In this document: piece by piece, positions 52,274 through 62,751 of the stretch
How the letters are laid out: every line of letters begins with the position of its first letter
Numbering within the stretch: position 1 is the stretch's first letter
Assembly (NCBI GenBank): GCA_034506175.1
Contig: JAPDQB010000014.1
Location: forward strand, 55,243-119,242
DNA length: 64,000 nt
Source of the DNA: a candidate division KSB1 bacterium
GTDB taxonomy: Bacteria; Zhuqueibacterota; Zhuqueibacteria; Zhuqueibacterales; Zhuqueibacteraceae
Reading direction: 5' to 3'
Notes under the pieces: generated by a model
The model's input: the letters and a program-made list of their open reading frames with translations, nothing else
Told to the model about the DNA's origin: nothing
Databases searched by the model: none
Program-made: the position numbers and the translations under genes

Positions 52274-52306
52274 GTGGGCGGTTTCTCTTCATTGGAAACC
52301 GCCCAC
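52274..52306 (-). terminator. hairpin terminator of the decayed minus-strand locus
   Basis: Perfect 12-bp arms GTGGGCGGTTTC and GAAACCGCCCAC with a 9-nt loop. On the minus strand it follows the stop of the broken gene at 52340 and is followed by a weak U stretch. Between it and the lipoprotein gene lies a further CGGCG/CGCCG hairpin (about 52180-52198). Confidence 0.7.
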
Positions 52307-52339
52307 CGAAAGCTACAGGATGTCAAGTGTAAGTAAATT

Positions 52340-53516
52340 TCATTCCGGCTTGGCCAAATACAATGTGATGCCATAATTCATCGGATCGTGCGGCGGGTCG
52401 CTGTTCCAATCGTTGAACGAATGCGAATCGTCGGTTTCGTAGTGCAGCACGTAGTCGCCGGCTTTCAGTGAAATGACGCCGTCGTACAAACGATTCTTGC
52501 GGGCGCCGCCGGCGTGCTCGGTCATGCGAGGCGTCATTCTCCAAACCACCTTGCCGGTATTGGCGTCTTCAATCCAGCCGTAATCGAACATGTCGCCGTT
52601 GCGGCCTTCGCCGAGCGCATAAATGCGCACGTTCATCGGGCGGTTCAGCGTGAACCCGGCGGAACGAAACTCATCATCGCCAAGTTTGGTGAAACCGGCG
52701 ACGACGTTTTTATCCGGTGCAGGCTCATAATCGAATTTTTTCACATGCGCCTTCATTCCTGAATCTTTACCTTTTGGCGCGTTTGAGCGTTAATGATCCA
52801 GCCGAAATCATAAACTTTCCTTATCATCGCGGCGGCGACGGCCCCAATCCCAGTTGTCATCCCAGCCGGTTTCGCCGATGGCGTAGATTTGCAATTCCAT
52901 CGGCCTTTCCAGCGTGAAGCCCTGGCGCTCGTAACGATCATCCCACATTGGCGTCATCGACACCACAGCATTTTCTTTATAATTATCCTGAAAATGCTGC
53001 ACGCCTTCAGCGCCGAGATTTCTGCCTTTGCCACGGATGACGATTTTCAAATCTTTCTGCAGATTGCGATGGTAGCGGGAATCGTCATGACTGTCAAAGA
53101 TTTCATTCCAAACGTGCTGCACGATGTCGCCGAGGCTGTTGCGCCGCGAGGATTGCCAGAAATTGTAATGAGGGAAAAAGGCATAATAAACTTCGTAATT
53201 TCCGGCTGGCAGCGCAAGCGTTTCCCTCACTTCCCGCAAGCGCCGGCTGCGGGTGCTGGAGCTCGCCTCGAGCATTTTCAAACTACTTCGCGCGTCCGGG
53301 CGTTCAAAATCCGGCGTTCGCCGCCAGCTCGCGCCCGGTCTCGCCGGCGCCCACGGCGTCGAGGCGGATTTGCTGATCTTGATCGAGCGCAAAGGCGGCG
53401 CTTCTCACCGTTTCAAGGGGGATGTCGCTGATTTCGGCGAGAATATCGCTTTGCGCCAAACTCGGGCTTGCCGCCGCGAGCAATCCCAACATGATCGTTG
53501 GTGCAATCCGTTTCAT
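52340..53516 (-). pseudogene. multiply frameshifted gene for an exported two-repeat protein
   Basis: Four frame segments join into one exported protein. It begins at ATG 53516 with signal peptide MKRIAPTIMLGLLAAASPS; the frame changes near 53300 (ELAANAGF to ERPDARSSLK), again near 52820 (DDKESL to YDFGWIINAQ), and ends at 52753; a final frame 52756-52340 carries the last part. Two copies of one domain are recognisable: RYERQGFTLERPMELQIYAI and EFRSAGFTLNRPMNVRIYAL, each followed by WDWG or FDYGWI. The first copy lacks its second half, so some DNA was lost at about 52753. I do not know the family. Decay seems likely, though several sequencing errors are conceivable. Confidence 0.6.
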
Positions 53517-53702
53517 ACTTATTGCTCCTCGTTTCAGAAATCCAGGATGCTTGTAACAGCGATTTAAAACGAGGACGACAATAAAAAGTTGCCGAGAAAA
53601 AGCGTGGCGCACCGAGCCGGGGGAATGGCCCAATGCGCCACAGGTCACGCGAGAGGGTTTCAGAAATACAGGAACATCACGAATCAAAAAATCCGCGCTC
53701 CA

Positions 53703-54436
53703 TCACAATCCCCACCAATACGTGGCTTTGACCAGAAAAATATTGTCCGGCCTGGTGTGCGCGAGCCGGTCAATGGAACGATTGAAGCGAAAATCGCCGA
53801 GATTCTCGTAATCCGCGCGGCTTTGCGTCCAGACAAAATACAGCGCCGAGCCGGGCGAATATTCCCATCGCAAAACGGCGTTGCCGCGCAGGGATTTGAA
53901 GTTGAAATCATCGGAGCAGTCGGTGGTGTAGGATTGAATACGTAGCTTCTGGGCCGGGCAAGCTCCTTGCCGCGCAAATGCGACATGCCGGCCCAAGCGG
54001 TAATCAACCGGGTTTTGTTGGCGTCGAGAATGCCGGTTCCCAATGGCCCGTCGGCAAAATCCGCCGACGGCAAGCTGCCTTGGGGCGCGCGCCCGATGCG
54101 CCGGGTATAAAAAAACTGAGGGCTGGCCCAGTTGAAGCCCCAATTATTCCTGGAGCCGCCTTGACCGAAATTAAAAATCGTTGCGCCTTCGATGAAGAAC
54201 GGCCGCTTCTCGCTGAAGAAAGTTTCAACGTCGCTCAAATTCAACCACCGCCGGATCGACTTCCACCGGGCCGAAATCCGGATTGCTGGCCGGCGGCAGC
54301 GCGCATCTGCCCTGGCTTTCACTTGGCGTCACGATTCTGTCGGTACTGAACGCCGGTTTGCCCGCCAGCGCGCTATCGGTTTTTGCCGTCACGCGCACGG
54401 TCTTGTTAACAGCGTTGAAAGAAGAATGAGGTAATT
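53703..54436 (-). pseudogene. DUF5916 family outer-membrane protein remnant
   Basis: Fragments in different frames recall the DUF5916 family: NPDFGPVEVDPAVV (about 54260), NLSDVETFFSEKRPFFIEGA, FFYTRRIGRAPQGSLP and, at the end, SLRGNAVLRWEYSPGSALYF, then NIFLVKATYWWGL. The family is 700-900 residues long; this relic has about 230 codons with at least two frame changes and large internal losses. Intact members have an N-terminal carbohydrate-binding-like domain and a barrel at the C-terminus. It ends against the 3' end of cysS. Confidence 0.7.
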
Positions 54437-55882
54437 TTATTCCCACCGCCAACGGCTGCCTTGGGGACTATCCTCGATAATCACCCCTGCCTCTTTTAGG
54501 CGATTGCGAATCTCGTCCGCCATTTTGAAATTCTTTTCCGCGCGCGCCTGTTGGCGCAGATCGAGCAGGATTTTCATGATGCCATCAACCCGGCCTTGAT
54601 CGACACCGCCGTCGCGCGTTTCGATGACGCCGAGAAAGCTGTTCCATTCATCCAAAAGATTTTTCGCGCGTACGAGAATGGACAGATCAGCGGGGGAGAG
54701 GCTGGCGCGTTCGGCCCAACGGTTCGTTTCGCGGATGAAATCGAAAACCACCGCCATCGCCTCCGGCGTGTTGAAATCATCGTCCATCGCCGCGATGAAA
54801 TTTTCGCGTGATTTGGGGATGAGATCGGCGAAACCCTTGGCTTCGCCAGAGAGCTGGTCGTGATTCACCGCAGTAGTCGTTTCGAGGTCGGCGAGCCGCC
54901 GGCGCAACAGATTATACGCGATATGCAAACGCTCCGCCGTCTTCACCGCATGTTGCAGCGGCTCCGGCGAGAAATTGATCGGGCCGCGATAATGCTTCAT
55001 CAAAAAGAAAACACGAATCGCCGTGGTTGAAAATTTCTCCAGCACGTCGCGCGCGGTTTTGAAATTGCCCAGGGATTTCGACATCTTCTCGCCGTCGATA
55101 TCGAGAAAACCGTTGTGCAGCCAATATTTCACGAACGGCTTGCCGGTCATCGCCTCGCTTTGCGCAATCTCGTTTTCGTGATGCGGAAAAATCAGATCGA
55201 TGCCGCCGGCGTGAATATCGATGCTCTCGCCGAGATATTTCATCGACATCGCCGAGCACTCGGCATGCCAACCGGGCCGGCCTTTGCCCCACGGACTTGC
55301 CCAGCAGGGCTCACCGGGCTTCGCAGCTTTCCACAACGCGAAATCGAGCGGGTCATCTTTGCGCTCGTCCACCGCGACACGCTCGCCGGCGCGCAGCTCA
55401 TCCAGTTTTTTGCCGGAGAGCTTGGCGTATTCCGGAAACTTGCTGACGTCGTAATAAACGTCGCCATCAATAATGTAGGCCGTGCCGTTTTTGACCAGCG
55501 TTTCGATGAGATGAATGATGTCGTCGATATGCTCGGTGGCTTTGGGATAAACATCCGCCGGCTGCACGCCGAGTTTTTGGATATCCTCAAAAAACGCGGT
55601 GATATATTTCTGCGCGATCTCCTGCGACGACACACGCAGCTCGTTGGCGCGGTTGATGATTTTATCGTCGATGTCGGTGAGATTCATCACGAACCGAACC
55701 TGATAACCGCGATAGCGCAGATAGCGGCGAAAGACATCAAACACAACGAACGGCCGCGCGTTGCCGATGTGAAAATAATCGTAAACCGTCGGCCCGCAGA
55801 GATAGAACCCCACACGGCCGGGGGTCACCGGCACGAATTCTTCTTTTTGACGGGTGAGGGTGTTGTAGAGTTTGAGGGGCAT
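54437..55882 (-). CDS. cysS: cysteinyl-tRNA synthetase
   Basis: A 481-residue class I synthetase. CGPTVYDYFHIGNARPF holds the HIGH-type motif (HIGN) and the zinc Cys, FHPHHENEIAQSEAM-type region (LIFPHHENEIAQSEAM) has zinc ligands, and KMSKSLGNF is the KMSKS loop. The C-terminal anticodon part (RQQARAEKNFKMADEIRN) is present. Length is typical. The ATG is 30 bp from the end of btpA, so it belongs to the ispD-ispF-gltX-btpA-cysS run. Confidence 0.96.
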   Translation of the reverse strand: MPLKLYNTLTRQKEEFVPVTPGRVGFYLCGPTVYDYFHIGNARPFVVFDVFRRYLRYRGYQVRFVMNLTDIDDKIINRANELRVSSQEIAQKYITAFFEDIQKLGVQPADVYPKATEHIDDIIHLIETLVKNGTAYIIDGDVYYDVSKFPEYAKLSGKKLDELRAGERVAVDERKDDPLDFALWKAAKPGEPCWASPWGKGRPGWHAECSAMSMKYLGESIDIHAGGIDLIFPHHENEIAQSEAMTGKPFVKYWLHNGFLDIDGEKMSKSLGNFKTARDVLEKFSTTAIRVFFLMKHYRGPINFSPEPLQHAVKTAERLHIAYNLLRRRLADLETTTAVNHDQLSGEAKGFADLIPKSRENFIAAMDDDFNTPEAMAVVFDFIRETNRWAERASLSPADLSILVRAKNLLDEWNSFLGVIETRDGGVDQGRVDGIMKILLDLRQQARAEKNFKMADEIRNRLKEAGVIIEDSPQGSRWRWE

Positions 55883-55912
55883 GGAAAATGTTTTTCTTGA
55901 ATTATTCAGTTT

Positions 55913-56713
55913 CTATGATTTGACAAGTTCCATAAGTCGTCGTCCGCGCTTTTCATCAACCCGATTATGAATTTTCCCATCAATCTTAATCGAGCTTCCC
56001 ACAATCGCCCCGTCCGCCACTGCGAGCGAAGCTTTGGCATTTTCCAAATTCAATCCACTGCCAATCAACACCGGCCGATCAGCTGCAAGTTTTTTTACTT
56101 CACGCAAGAAATCAAAATCAATCGGCTTGCCGCTGCCGGTGCCGCTGATGATGATGGCATCGGCCAGCGCGCGCTCGAAGAGATCGTCAATTTCCTGCGC
56201 CAGTTCGCGCTCGACCAGCGGCGCGGCGTGTTTCACGCGCAGGTCGGCGAAGATCAGGACGTTTTCGGCGTGCAGTTGCTGCCTTTTGCGCGCGACGAGA
56301 TGCGCCTGGCCGCTGATCAGGCCTTGATCCGTGACGCTCGTGCCGATCAAAACGTTGACGCGAATAAATTGCAGATCGGCGGCCGCGGCAATGGCCATCG
56401 CGCTTTGCGCATCATTGCGCAGGACGTTGACGCCGACCGGAAGTTTGGTTTGTCGGCGAACGTGGGCCGCGACGACGCTCATCGCCGCCACCGTCTCCGC
56501 CGGCGCGTGATCGGGATAATACGGCGCATCGCCCAAATTTTCAATGATCAATCCGGCGAATCCGGCTTCGAGTAAAACTTGCGCATCCTGCTGTGCCGCG
56601 TCGAGGATATGTTGCATTGTTCCAGTATAATTTGGGCTGCCGGGCAAGGGCGGCAAGTGCAGCATGCCGATGAGCGGGTGCGCGGTTTTAAAAAGTTGGC
56701 GGAAAGAGGTCAC
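55913..56713 (-). CDS. BtpA-family TIM-barrel protein
   Basis: A 266-residue barrel of the BtpA family. Signatures are PLIGMLHLPPLPGSPNY at the start, GLIIENLGDAPYYPDHAP, LPVGVNVLRNDAQSAMAIA and SGTGSGKPIDFDFLREVKK. In cyanobacteria BtpA is needed for stable photosystem I; the role in other bacteria is unknown, and no photosynthesis gene is in the window. Start is GTG at 56713 by alignment with the family start, with no strong ribosome site. It lies between gltX and cysS. Confidence 0.88.
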   Translation of the reverse strand: MTSFRQLFKTAHPLIGMLHLPPLPGSPNYTGTMQHILDAAQQDAQVLLEAGFAGLIIENLGDAPYYPDHAPAETVAAMSVVAAHVRRQTKLPVGVNVLRNDAQSAMAIAAAADLQFIRVNVLIGTSVTDQGLISGQAHLVARKRQQLHAENVLIFADLRVKHAAPLVERELAQEIDDLFERALADAIIISGTGSGKPIDFDFLREVKKLAADRPVLIGSGLNLENAKASLAVADGAIVGSSIKIDGKIHNRVDEKRGRRLMELVKS

Positions 56714-56798
56714 ACTAATTTGGTGTTGAACAATTTGCCAAATTCAAACAGCCGGCGCCTGAAGGCGCGACTGAGGCTACTAAGGAGATTATATAAAG

Positions 56799-58235
56799 TC
56801 ATTCAACAACATGTTGCACTAATTTGCGGCATTTTTCCTTGCCGAAAATTTCAACAATCGTTGCCAAATCCGGGCCGTGCATTTGTCCGGTGAGCGCGAT
56901 GCGAATCGGCATCCAGAGATCGCGGCCCATGACGCCGGTTTCTTTGTTGACGACTTTCATCAGCTCGCGAAAAGCTTCAGCAGTGAGCGCATCGTATTTG
57001 TCGAGCTGGCGCAAAAAAGACCAGTAAACTTTTTCCGCCGCCTCGGTCTGGATCATGCCGATCGCCGCGCCTTCGGTGATGCGGACTTCGTCCACAAAAA
57101 AGAATTCGAGTTTTTCAGCGATCTGGCTGAGATGCTCGAGACCATCGCCAACAAGGTGGATCATCTTTTGCAAAGTTTCTTGATCCGGCAAATCATAACC
57201 GGCTTCTTGCAAATAAGGCAAACAGGCGTTGGTCAAGTCATGGCGATTCATGTTGCGAATATAAACGCTGTTCATCCAGTTTAACTTGACAACATCGAAC
57301 ACCGCCGCGGAGGGGGAGAGGCGATTAAAATTGAACTCTTTGATCAAGCGCTCGCGCGAAAGGATTTCTTCGCCGCTTTCGGATGACCAACTGAGCAGAC
57401 TCAAGAAATTCACCAGGGCATCGGGCAAATAGCCTTTTTTCGCATAGTCTGCCACCGAGGTGGCACCGTGACGCTTCGAAAGGCGCTCGCGATCCGGGCC
57501 GAGAATCATCGGAATGTGACAGAACTGCGGCAGCGCCCAGCCAAACGCCTCATAAATCATGATCTGCTTCGGCGTGTTGACGACATGATCGTCGCCGCGA
57601 ATGACGTGGGTGATGCGCATGAGATGATCGTCGACAGCGGCGGCGTAGTTGTAGGTCGGCACGCCGTCGGAGCGCAGAATGACGAAATCGCCCAGGGCAT
57701 CCGGCGGAAAAGTGATTTTGCCTTTCGCCAAGTCCGCAAAAGTGATCTCTCTCTCCGGCATGATGAAACGAACCACGGGTTTGACGCCGGCTTTTTCTTT
57801 TGTCGCGCGCTCGCCAGGCGAAAGATGTTTGCAGCGGCCATCGTAGCGCGGCTGTTGGCCGACCCGCATGGCGGTTTCGCGTCTGGCCTCGAGTTCTTCG
57901 GGCGTGCAATAGCAATGATAGGCGTAACCTTTGGCAATCAACTGTTCGGCGTGCTGCGAGTAAATCGCCAACCGCTCGGATTGTCGATAAGGGCCAAAGC
58001 CGCCGCCAACGTCCGGGCCTTCGTCCCAGTTCAATCCGAGCCAGCGCAGGTCGTGAAAAATGGAGGCTTCGGATTCTTTCGTGGAACGTTCGATGTCCGT
58101 ATCTTCGATGCGAAGAATGAACGTGCCGCCGCTGTGTTTGGCGAAGAGCCAATTGAGAATGGCGGCGCGCGCATTGCCGATATGCAAATGCCCGGTCGGG
58201 CTGGGGGCGAATCGAACGCGAGGGGAGGAGGTCAT
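56799..58235 (-). CDS. gltX: glutamyl-tRNA synthetase
   Basis: A 478-residue class I synthetase. RFAPSPTGHLHIGNARAAIL contains the HIGH motif (HIGN), FILRIEDTDIERS follows, the zinc-type HCYCTPEELEARRE is present, and RLSKRHGATSV is the KMSKS loop. The C-terminal alpha-helical anticodon part is complete. Whether it is discriminating for tRNA-Glu or also charges tRNA-Gln cannot be read directly; no gatCAB gene is nearby. It lies downstream of ispF, in the same direction. Confidence 0.95.
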   Translation of the reverse strand: MTSSPRVRFAPSPTGHLHIGNARAAILNWLFAKHSGGTFILRIEDTDIERSTKESEASIFHDLRWLGLNWDEGPDVGGGFGPYRQSERLAIYSQHAEQLIAKGYAYHCYCTPEELEARRETAMRVGQQPRYDGRCKHLSPGERATKEKAGVKPVVRFIMPEREITFADLAKGKITFPPDALGDFVILRSDGVPTYNYAAAVDDHLMRITHVIRGDDHVVNTPKQIMIYEAFGWALPQFCHIPMILGPDRERLSKRHGATSVADYAKKGYLPDALVNFLSLLSWSSESGEEILSRERLIKEFNFNRLSPSAAVFDVVKLNWMNSVYIRNMNRHDLTNACLPYLQEAGYDLPDQETLQKMIHLVGDGLEHLSQIAEKLEFFFVDEVRITEGAAIGMIQTEAAEKVYWSFLRQLDKYDALTAEAFRELMKVVNKETGVMGRDLWMPIRIALTGQMHGPDLATIVEIFGKEKCRKLVQHVVE

Positions 58236-58328
58236 GGTATTGTTTCAATGACAAAAAAAATCGCTACGATTCTGATTCCTTGTTCCTTCGAGGCGTAGCC
58301 CACTTCTTTCAAATTTTTTAGATTCAAC

Positions 58329-58808
58329 TTATTCGTCATTAACATTCAACAACGCCACTGCAAACGCCGCGGCGCCTTCTTTTCTGCCGACGAATCCCAA
58401 TTTCTCCGAGGTCGTGGCTTTGAGCGAAATCTGCCCCGGCGTGATGCCGAGCGCCGACGCGAGGTTTTGGCGCATTTGTTCGGCATACGGCATGACTTTC
58501 GGCGTTTCCAAAACGAGCGTGGCGTCAATGTTCGCGACGCGATAATTGTTTTTTTGCAGGAGCTGCGCGATTTCTTTTAATAGCAACAAGCTGCTGATAT
58601 TGGCAAATTTGGCCTCGGTATCGGGAAAGTGCCGGCCCAGATCGCCGAGGTTGGCGGCACCGAGCAAGGCGTCGCCGATGGCGTGGCAAAGCACGTCAGC
58701 GTCCGAATGTCCCGCCAGGCCGGTGTCGTGGCTGATTTCGACGCCGCCCACGATCAGCTTACGACCGGCGACGAGAGGATGAACGTCATATCCGAAACCG
58801 ATGCGCAT
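58329..58808 (-). CDS. ispF: 2-C-methyl-D-erythritol 2,4-cyclodiphosphate synthase
   Basis: A 159-residue enzyme of the MEP isoprenoid pathway that forms the cyclic diphosphate. Zinc and substrate residues lie in GFGYDVHPL and [19 protein letters not shown]; the later [18 protein letters not shown] and the [15 protein letters not shown] segment are canonical. Start ATG overlaps the ispD stop by one base (TAATG). With ispD it supplies the isoprenoid units used by the polyprenyl synthase at 11.9 kb. Confidence 0.96.
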   Translation of the reverse strand: MRIGFGYDVHPLVAGRKLIVGGVEISHDTGLAGHSDADVLCHAIGDALLGAANLGDLGRHFPDTEAKFANISSLLLLKEIAQLLQKNNYRVANIDATLVLETPKVMPYAEQMRQNLASALGITPGQISLKATTSEKLGFVGRKEGAAAFAVALLNVNDE

Positions 58809-59497
58809 TATTTTATTTCTTGCAAAAAGATCTCGGCGATCTGCAAATCACGCGGCGTGGTGATTTTCACATTGGTTTCTTCACCTTCGACCCAGCCGGC
58901 GCAGCCGCCAAATTTTTCGACCAATGCGGCTTCGTCAGTGCTGTAGAAATTCATTTTGCCGGCTTGTTCGAAGGCGTGCAGCAAACTTCGATAACGAAAC
59001 GCCTGCGGCGTTTGTACGAGACGCAGCAATTCGCGCGGCACGGTTTCGACAATCTGCGCGCCGTCGATGCGTTTCACCGTGTCGCGCGAGGGCAAACCAG
59101 GCACACAGGCGTCGAAAGTTTCGCACCCCTCGATCACCCGCGACAAAAGCTCCAACGAGAAGAGGGGGCGAACCGCATCGTGGACGACGACAATGTCCGG
59201 CGCCGTCGGCAAAGCCTGCAAGCCGGCCCAAACCGAATCCTGCCGCAGTTTGCCGCCAGGAACGATGGCAATGATTTTATCAAAATTAAAATGGCCGGCG
59301 ATTTCGCGGCCCATGTATGGCACCCACTCTTTTCCAACCACGACGACGATTTGGCGAACGGCGACGGCGCGTTGCAGACGCTCCAAGGCATGAACGATGA
59401 TCGGGCGATTTTGCAACAGCAAAAACTGTTTTGGCATCTCGCTGCCAAACCGGGTCCCTTGTCCCGCAGCGACGACGATTGCAGCGACGTCGGTCAA
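58808..59497 (-). CDS. ispD: 2-C-methyl-D-erythritol 4-phosphate cytidylyltransferase
   Basis: A 229-residue nucleotidyltransferase of the MEP pathway. The CTP loop is [20 protein letters not shown], then [15 protein letters not shown], the [20 protein letters not shown] segment and the end [15 protein letters not shown]. The gene precedes ispF with a one-base overlap, a usual order in bacteria. 63 bp separate it from queA. Confidence 0.95.
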   Translation of the reverse strand: MTDVAAIVVAAGQGTRFGSEMPKQFLLLQNRPIIVHALERLQRAVAVRQIVVVVGKEWVPYMGREIAGHFNFDKIIAIVPGGKLRQDSVWAGLQALPTAPDIVVVHDAVRPLFSLELLSRVIEGCETFDACVPGLPSRDTVKRIDGAQIVETVPRELLRLVQTPQAFRYRSLLHAFEQAGKMNFYSTDEAALVEKFGGCAGWVEGEETNVKITTPRDLQIAEIFLQEIK

Positions 59498-59560
59498 ATT
59501 AGGCCTTTGCTATTTTTGAGATGTCTCAACCCCTTCTCAGCCGCTTCATTGGCGCGTGCT

Positions 59561-60589
59561 TCATAAAATCAACATTGCGTCACCATAACTCAAAAACCGG
59601 AATTTGTCCTTCATCGCCTTGCGATAAGCTTTCATGACAAAATCGCGGCCGGCAAAAGCGCAGACGAGCATGAGCATGGTCGAGCCGGGGAGATGGAAAT
59701 TTGTGACCAAGCGATCGACAATTTTAAAATCGTACGGCGGAAAAATGAATTTGTCGGTCCAGCCGCGATTGGCTTTGACCCAGCCTTCGCTGGTCACTTC
59801 GGTTTCGAGCGCGCGCACGGCGCTGGTGCCGACGACGACGACGTTGCCGCCCTTTTTCATCGTCTCATTGATTTTATTCGCGGATTCCGTGCTGATTTCG
59901 TAATACTCCGAATCCATTTTATGACGGCCCAAATCTTCGACATTGACCGGGCGAAAACTGCCCAAGCCGAGATGCAGCACAATTGGTGCGATCTTGACGC
60001 CTTTGTTTTCGATTTTGCGCAGCAACTCTTTCGTGAAATGCAGCCCGGCGGTCGGCGCGGCCACTGCTCCCCGCACGCGCGCATAAACCGTCTGATAACG
60101 GTCTTTATCCGCCGGCTCGGGTTCGCGTTTCACGTAAGGCGGCAGCGGCGACTGGCCGAGCCGCTCAACCGCCTCGAAGAAGTTGCCGTTGTAATTAAAC
60201 CGCACGACGCGGCCGCCGGAAACCGTGTTGTCGATCACGTCGCACACCAATTCCCTCCCGACCGACAGCCGATTACCGACGCGAACTTTGCGTGCCGGCT
60301 TGACCAGCACTTCCCAAAGCCCCTCCTCCAGTTGGCGCAGAAGAAAAATTTCGACCTTGGCGTCGGTCTTGTCTTTGGTGCCGAGCAAACGTGCCGGGAA
60401 AACCTTGGTTTCGTTGAGCACCAAACAATCTTCAGGATTCAGATAATGGATGATGTCGGAAAATTGATGCTCTTCGATGGTTTGTTGGGCGCGGTTCAAC
60501 ACCATCAACTTCGAGCGATCGCGTTTTTCGGCGGGGTATTGGGCAATGAATTTTTGCGGTAAGCTATAGTGGAAATCTGAAAGCTTCAT
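59561..60589 (-). CDS. queA: S-adenosylmethionine:tRNA ribosyltransferase-isomerase
   Basis: A 342-residue enzyme that adds an epoxycyclopentanediol group to 7-aminomethyl-7-deazaguanine in tRNA using SAM (queuosine pathway). FHYSLPQKFIAQYPAEKRDR at the start, ARVRGAVAAPTAGLHFT and NFHLPGSTMLMLVCAFAGRD near the end are family signatures. Length is typical. It lies immediately downstream of ruvB (12 bp), a common arrangement, and its SAM requirement links it to metK. Confidence 0.96.
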   Translation of the reverse strand: MKLSDFHYSLPQKFIAQYPAEKRDRSKLMVLNRAQQTIEEHQFSDIIHYLNPEDCLVLNETKVFPARLLGTKDKTDAKVEIFLLRQLEEGLWEVLVKPARKVRVGNRLSVGRELVCDVIDNTVSGGRVVRFNYNGNFFEAVERLGQSPLPPYVKREPEPADKDRYQTVYARVRGAVAAPTAGLHFTKELLRKIENKGVKIAPIVLHLGLGSFRPVNVEDLGRHKMDSEYYEISTESANKINETMKKGGNVVVVGTSAVRALETEVTSEGWVKANRGWTDKFIFPPYDFKIVDRLVTNFHLPGSTMLMLVCAFAGRDFVMKAYRKAMKDKFRFLSYGDAMLIL

Positions 60590-60601
60590 AAGTGACGGCT
60601 C

Positions 60602-61645
60602 TTAAAATAAATTTTTTTGCGCAGCAGCCGGCGGGCGCCGAGTCAGGCCGAGATGTTTGTAGGCCGACTCTGTTGCCATCCGTCCGCGCGCGGTCCGGTT
60701 TAACAGGCCTTGTTGAATCAGAAAGGGCTCATAAATTTCTTCGAGCGTTTCGCCCTCTTCGCCCACGGCGACGGCGATGGTGTTGAGGCCGACCGGGCCG
60801 CCGGCGAATTTTTCGATGATCACGGCCAAAATGCGCTTGTCCATGTCATCAAGCCCCAGTTCGTCAACTTCGAGACGATTGAGCGCCGCCGCCGCCAAGT
60901 CGGCGGCGATGGTTGTTTTCCCCTCGATCTGCGCGAAATCGCGAATGCGCCGCAGCAGCCGATTGACGATGCGCGGCGTGCCGCGGGCGCGTCGGGCGAT
61001 TTCCAATGCCGCCTCCGGCAACAGTTCGACATTGAGAAGCTGTGCCGAACGTTTGGCGATCAAAACCAACTGTGCCGGCGTGTAATAATCGAGGCGCGCG
61101 ACCACGCCGAAGCGGGAACGCATTGGTGCGGTCAACAATCCGGCACGCGTGGTGGCGCCAATCAGCGTGAATTTCGGCAGCCGCAATTGAATCGAGCGGG
61201 CGTTCGCGCCCTTGTCAATGATGATATCGAGCTTGAAATCCTCCATCGCCGGATAAAGATATTCTTCGACGACATGATTGAGGCGATGGATTTCGTCGAT
61301 AAACAGCACGTCGCGCTCGCCGAGGTTGGTCAGCAAACCCGCCAGATCGCCGGCTTTTTCCAGCGCCGGGCCGGAGGTGACTTTGATCGTTGCGCCCATC
61401 GCCTGGGCGATGATGTGCGCCAGCGTGGTTTTGCCCAGCCCCGGCGGGCCGTATAAAAGAACATGATCGAGCGCTTCGCCCCGGGCGCGAGCCGCCTCCA
61501 CAAACACGTGCAGATTGTCCTTGATTTTATCCTGGCCGATAAATTCCTCAAACACCGCCGGGCGCAAGCTGCGGTCGAAATCACCTTCACCCTCCAACGG
61601 CGCCGGATCGAGATGACGTATCGGTTTGCGGTTGGACTCAGCCAT
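60602..61645 (-). CDS. ruvB: Holliday junction branch-migration ATPase RuvB
   Basis: A 347-residue AAA+ motor that drives branch migration with RuvA. Walker [10 protein letters not shown], Walker [10 protein letters not shown], sensor region [19 protein letters not shown], and the C-terminal winged helix ([16 protein letters not shown]) are complete. Three bases separate its start from the end of ruvA. It is transcribed after ruvC and ruvA. Confidence 0.97.
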   Translation of the reverse strand: MAESNRKPIRHLDPAPLEGEGDFDRSLRPAVFEEFIGQDKIKDNLHVFVEAARARGEALDHVLLYGPPGLGKTTLAHIIAQAMGATIKVTSGPALEKAGDLAGLLTNLGERDVLFIDEIHRLNHVVEEYLYPAMEDFKLDIIIDKGANARSIQLRLPKFTLIGATTRAGLLTAPMRSRFGVVARLDYYTPAQLVLIAKRSAQLLNVELLPEAALEIARRARGTPRIVNRLLRRIRDFAQIEGKTTIAADLAAAALNRLEVDELGLDDMDKRILAVIIEKFAGGPVGLNTIAVAVGEEGETLEEIYEPFLIQQGLLNRTARGRMATESAYKHLGLTRRPPAAAQKNLF

Positions 61646-61648
61646 GAT

Positions 61649-62233
61649 TTAAATATATCGCAGCGCGCGTTTGATCAACTCTTCCACCGGCAGCTCGCCC
61701 GCTTCGCGCCGGACTTGCGCAACGGCCTTTTGCGCCGCCGCTCGCGAATAACCCAGGGAGACCAGGGCGGAAACGGTTTCTTCTTCGCTGGCGGAGACAA
61801 CCGGTGTTGCCGTCGCGCCTTCCGGCGCCCACCGCGCCAGGCGGTCGCGCAACTCCAACACCAGCCGCTCCGCGGTTTTCCTGCCGATGCCGGGAATTTC
61901 CTGCAGTGCCGCAATTTCATTTTGCGTGACATGGCGGCAAAACATTTCAACCGAGCAGCCGCTGAGAATGCTTTGCGCAAGTTTTGGCCCGACGCCGCTG
62001 ACCGAGAGCAAATGTTGAAACAGCCGTTTTTCCGCTTCAGCGGCGAAACCAAAAAGCTGCAGCGCGTCTTCGCGAACGTGCAGATGAGTGAACAAGCTGA
62101 TGTTTTCGCCAAGCTCCCCCAGTTTTTCGAAGGTGGACAGCGGGATTTGAATTTCGTAACCGATGCCGCCGACTTCGACCAAAATCCGCGTTGGAAATTT
62201 TTCCAGCAAGCGACCGGAGATTTTTGCGATCAT
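61649..62233 (-). CDS. ruvA: Holliday junction DNA-binding protein RuvA
   Basis: A 194-residue protein that binds four-way junctions. The OB-fold begins IAKISGRLLEKFPTRILVEV; two helix-hairpin-helix motifs follow (LLSVSGVGPKLAQSILSG and LQEIPGIGRKTAERLVLEL); the C-terminal RuvB-contacting domain includes ALVSLGYSRAAAQKAVAQ. All three domains are present and the length is normal. Confidence 0.96.
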   Translation of the reverse strand: MIAKISGRLLEKFPTRILVEVGGIGYEIQIPLSTFEKLGELGENISLFTHLHVREDALQLFGFAAEAEKRLFQHLLSVSGVGPKLAQSILSGCSVEMFCRHVTQNEIAALQEIPGIGRKTAERLVLELRDRLARWAPEGATATPVVSASEEETVSALVSLGYSRAAAQKAVAQVRREAGELPVEELIKRALRYI

Positions 62234-62242
62234 TCTTTCAAT

Positions 62243-62731
62243 TCACGGCTTGCCTCTTGCCCGCTGCGCGTGGCAAATCGCCAAAGCCAGCGCATCGGCG
62301 ACGTCATGCGTTTCCGGCGGCTCGGCCATGTTCAACACCGCCTGCACCATTCGCTGCATTTGTTGCTTTGAAGCACCGCCGTAACCGGTGACTGCGAGCT
62401 TGATTTCGCGCGGCGCGTATTCGATCACCGGCAAATTACTTTCCGCCGCCGCCAGCAGCAAAACGCCGCGCGCATGACCGAGCTTGAGTGCCACCTGCGC
62501 GTTGCGCGCATAAATTAAATTTTCTACCACCATCACTTCCGGCTGCCAGTCGCGCAAGCACGCCTTCACTTCGCGATAGAGATGATGCAACCGATCCCGC
62601 AACGCCTGATCCGGCGCCGGCAAGATCAATTTCGCCCCCGCAAAAGCAAGGCGGCCTTCTTGCCGCGCAATCAATCCCAACCCGGTTCGCGTCAAACCCG
62701 GGTCGACGCCCAAGAAACGCTGTTCGTGCAT
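62243..62731 (-). CDS. ruvC: Holliday junction resolvase RuvC
   Basis: A 162-residue endonuclease that cuts the junction bound by RuvAB. The catalytic acids are in FLGVDPGLTRTG, MVVENLIYARNAQVAL and the final THDVADALALAICHAQ; the basic loop ALKLGHARGVLLLAA follows the second. Nine bases separate its end from the ruvA start, and it follows yebC, giving the standard yebC-ruvC-ruvA-ruvB order. Confidence 0.96.
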   Translation of the reverse strand: MHEQRFLGVDPGLTRTGLGLIARQEGRLAFAGAKLILPAPDQALRDRLHHLYREVKACLRDWQPEVMVVENLIYARNAQVALKLGHARGVLLLAAAESNLPVIEYAPREIKLAVTGYGGASKQQMQRMVQAVLNMAEPPETHDVADALALAICHAQRARGKP

Positions 62732-62751
62732 GAGGGCTTTCGGCCTGTGAA

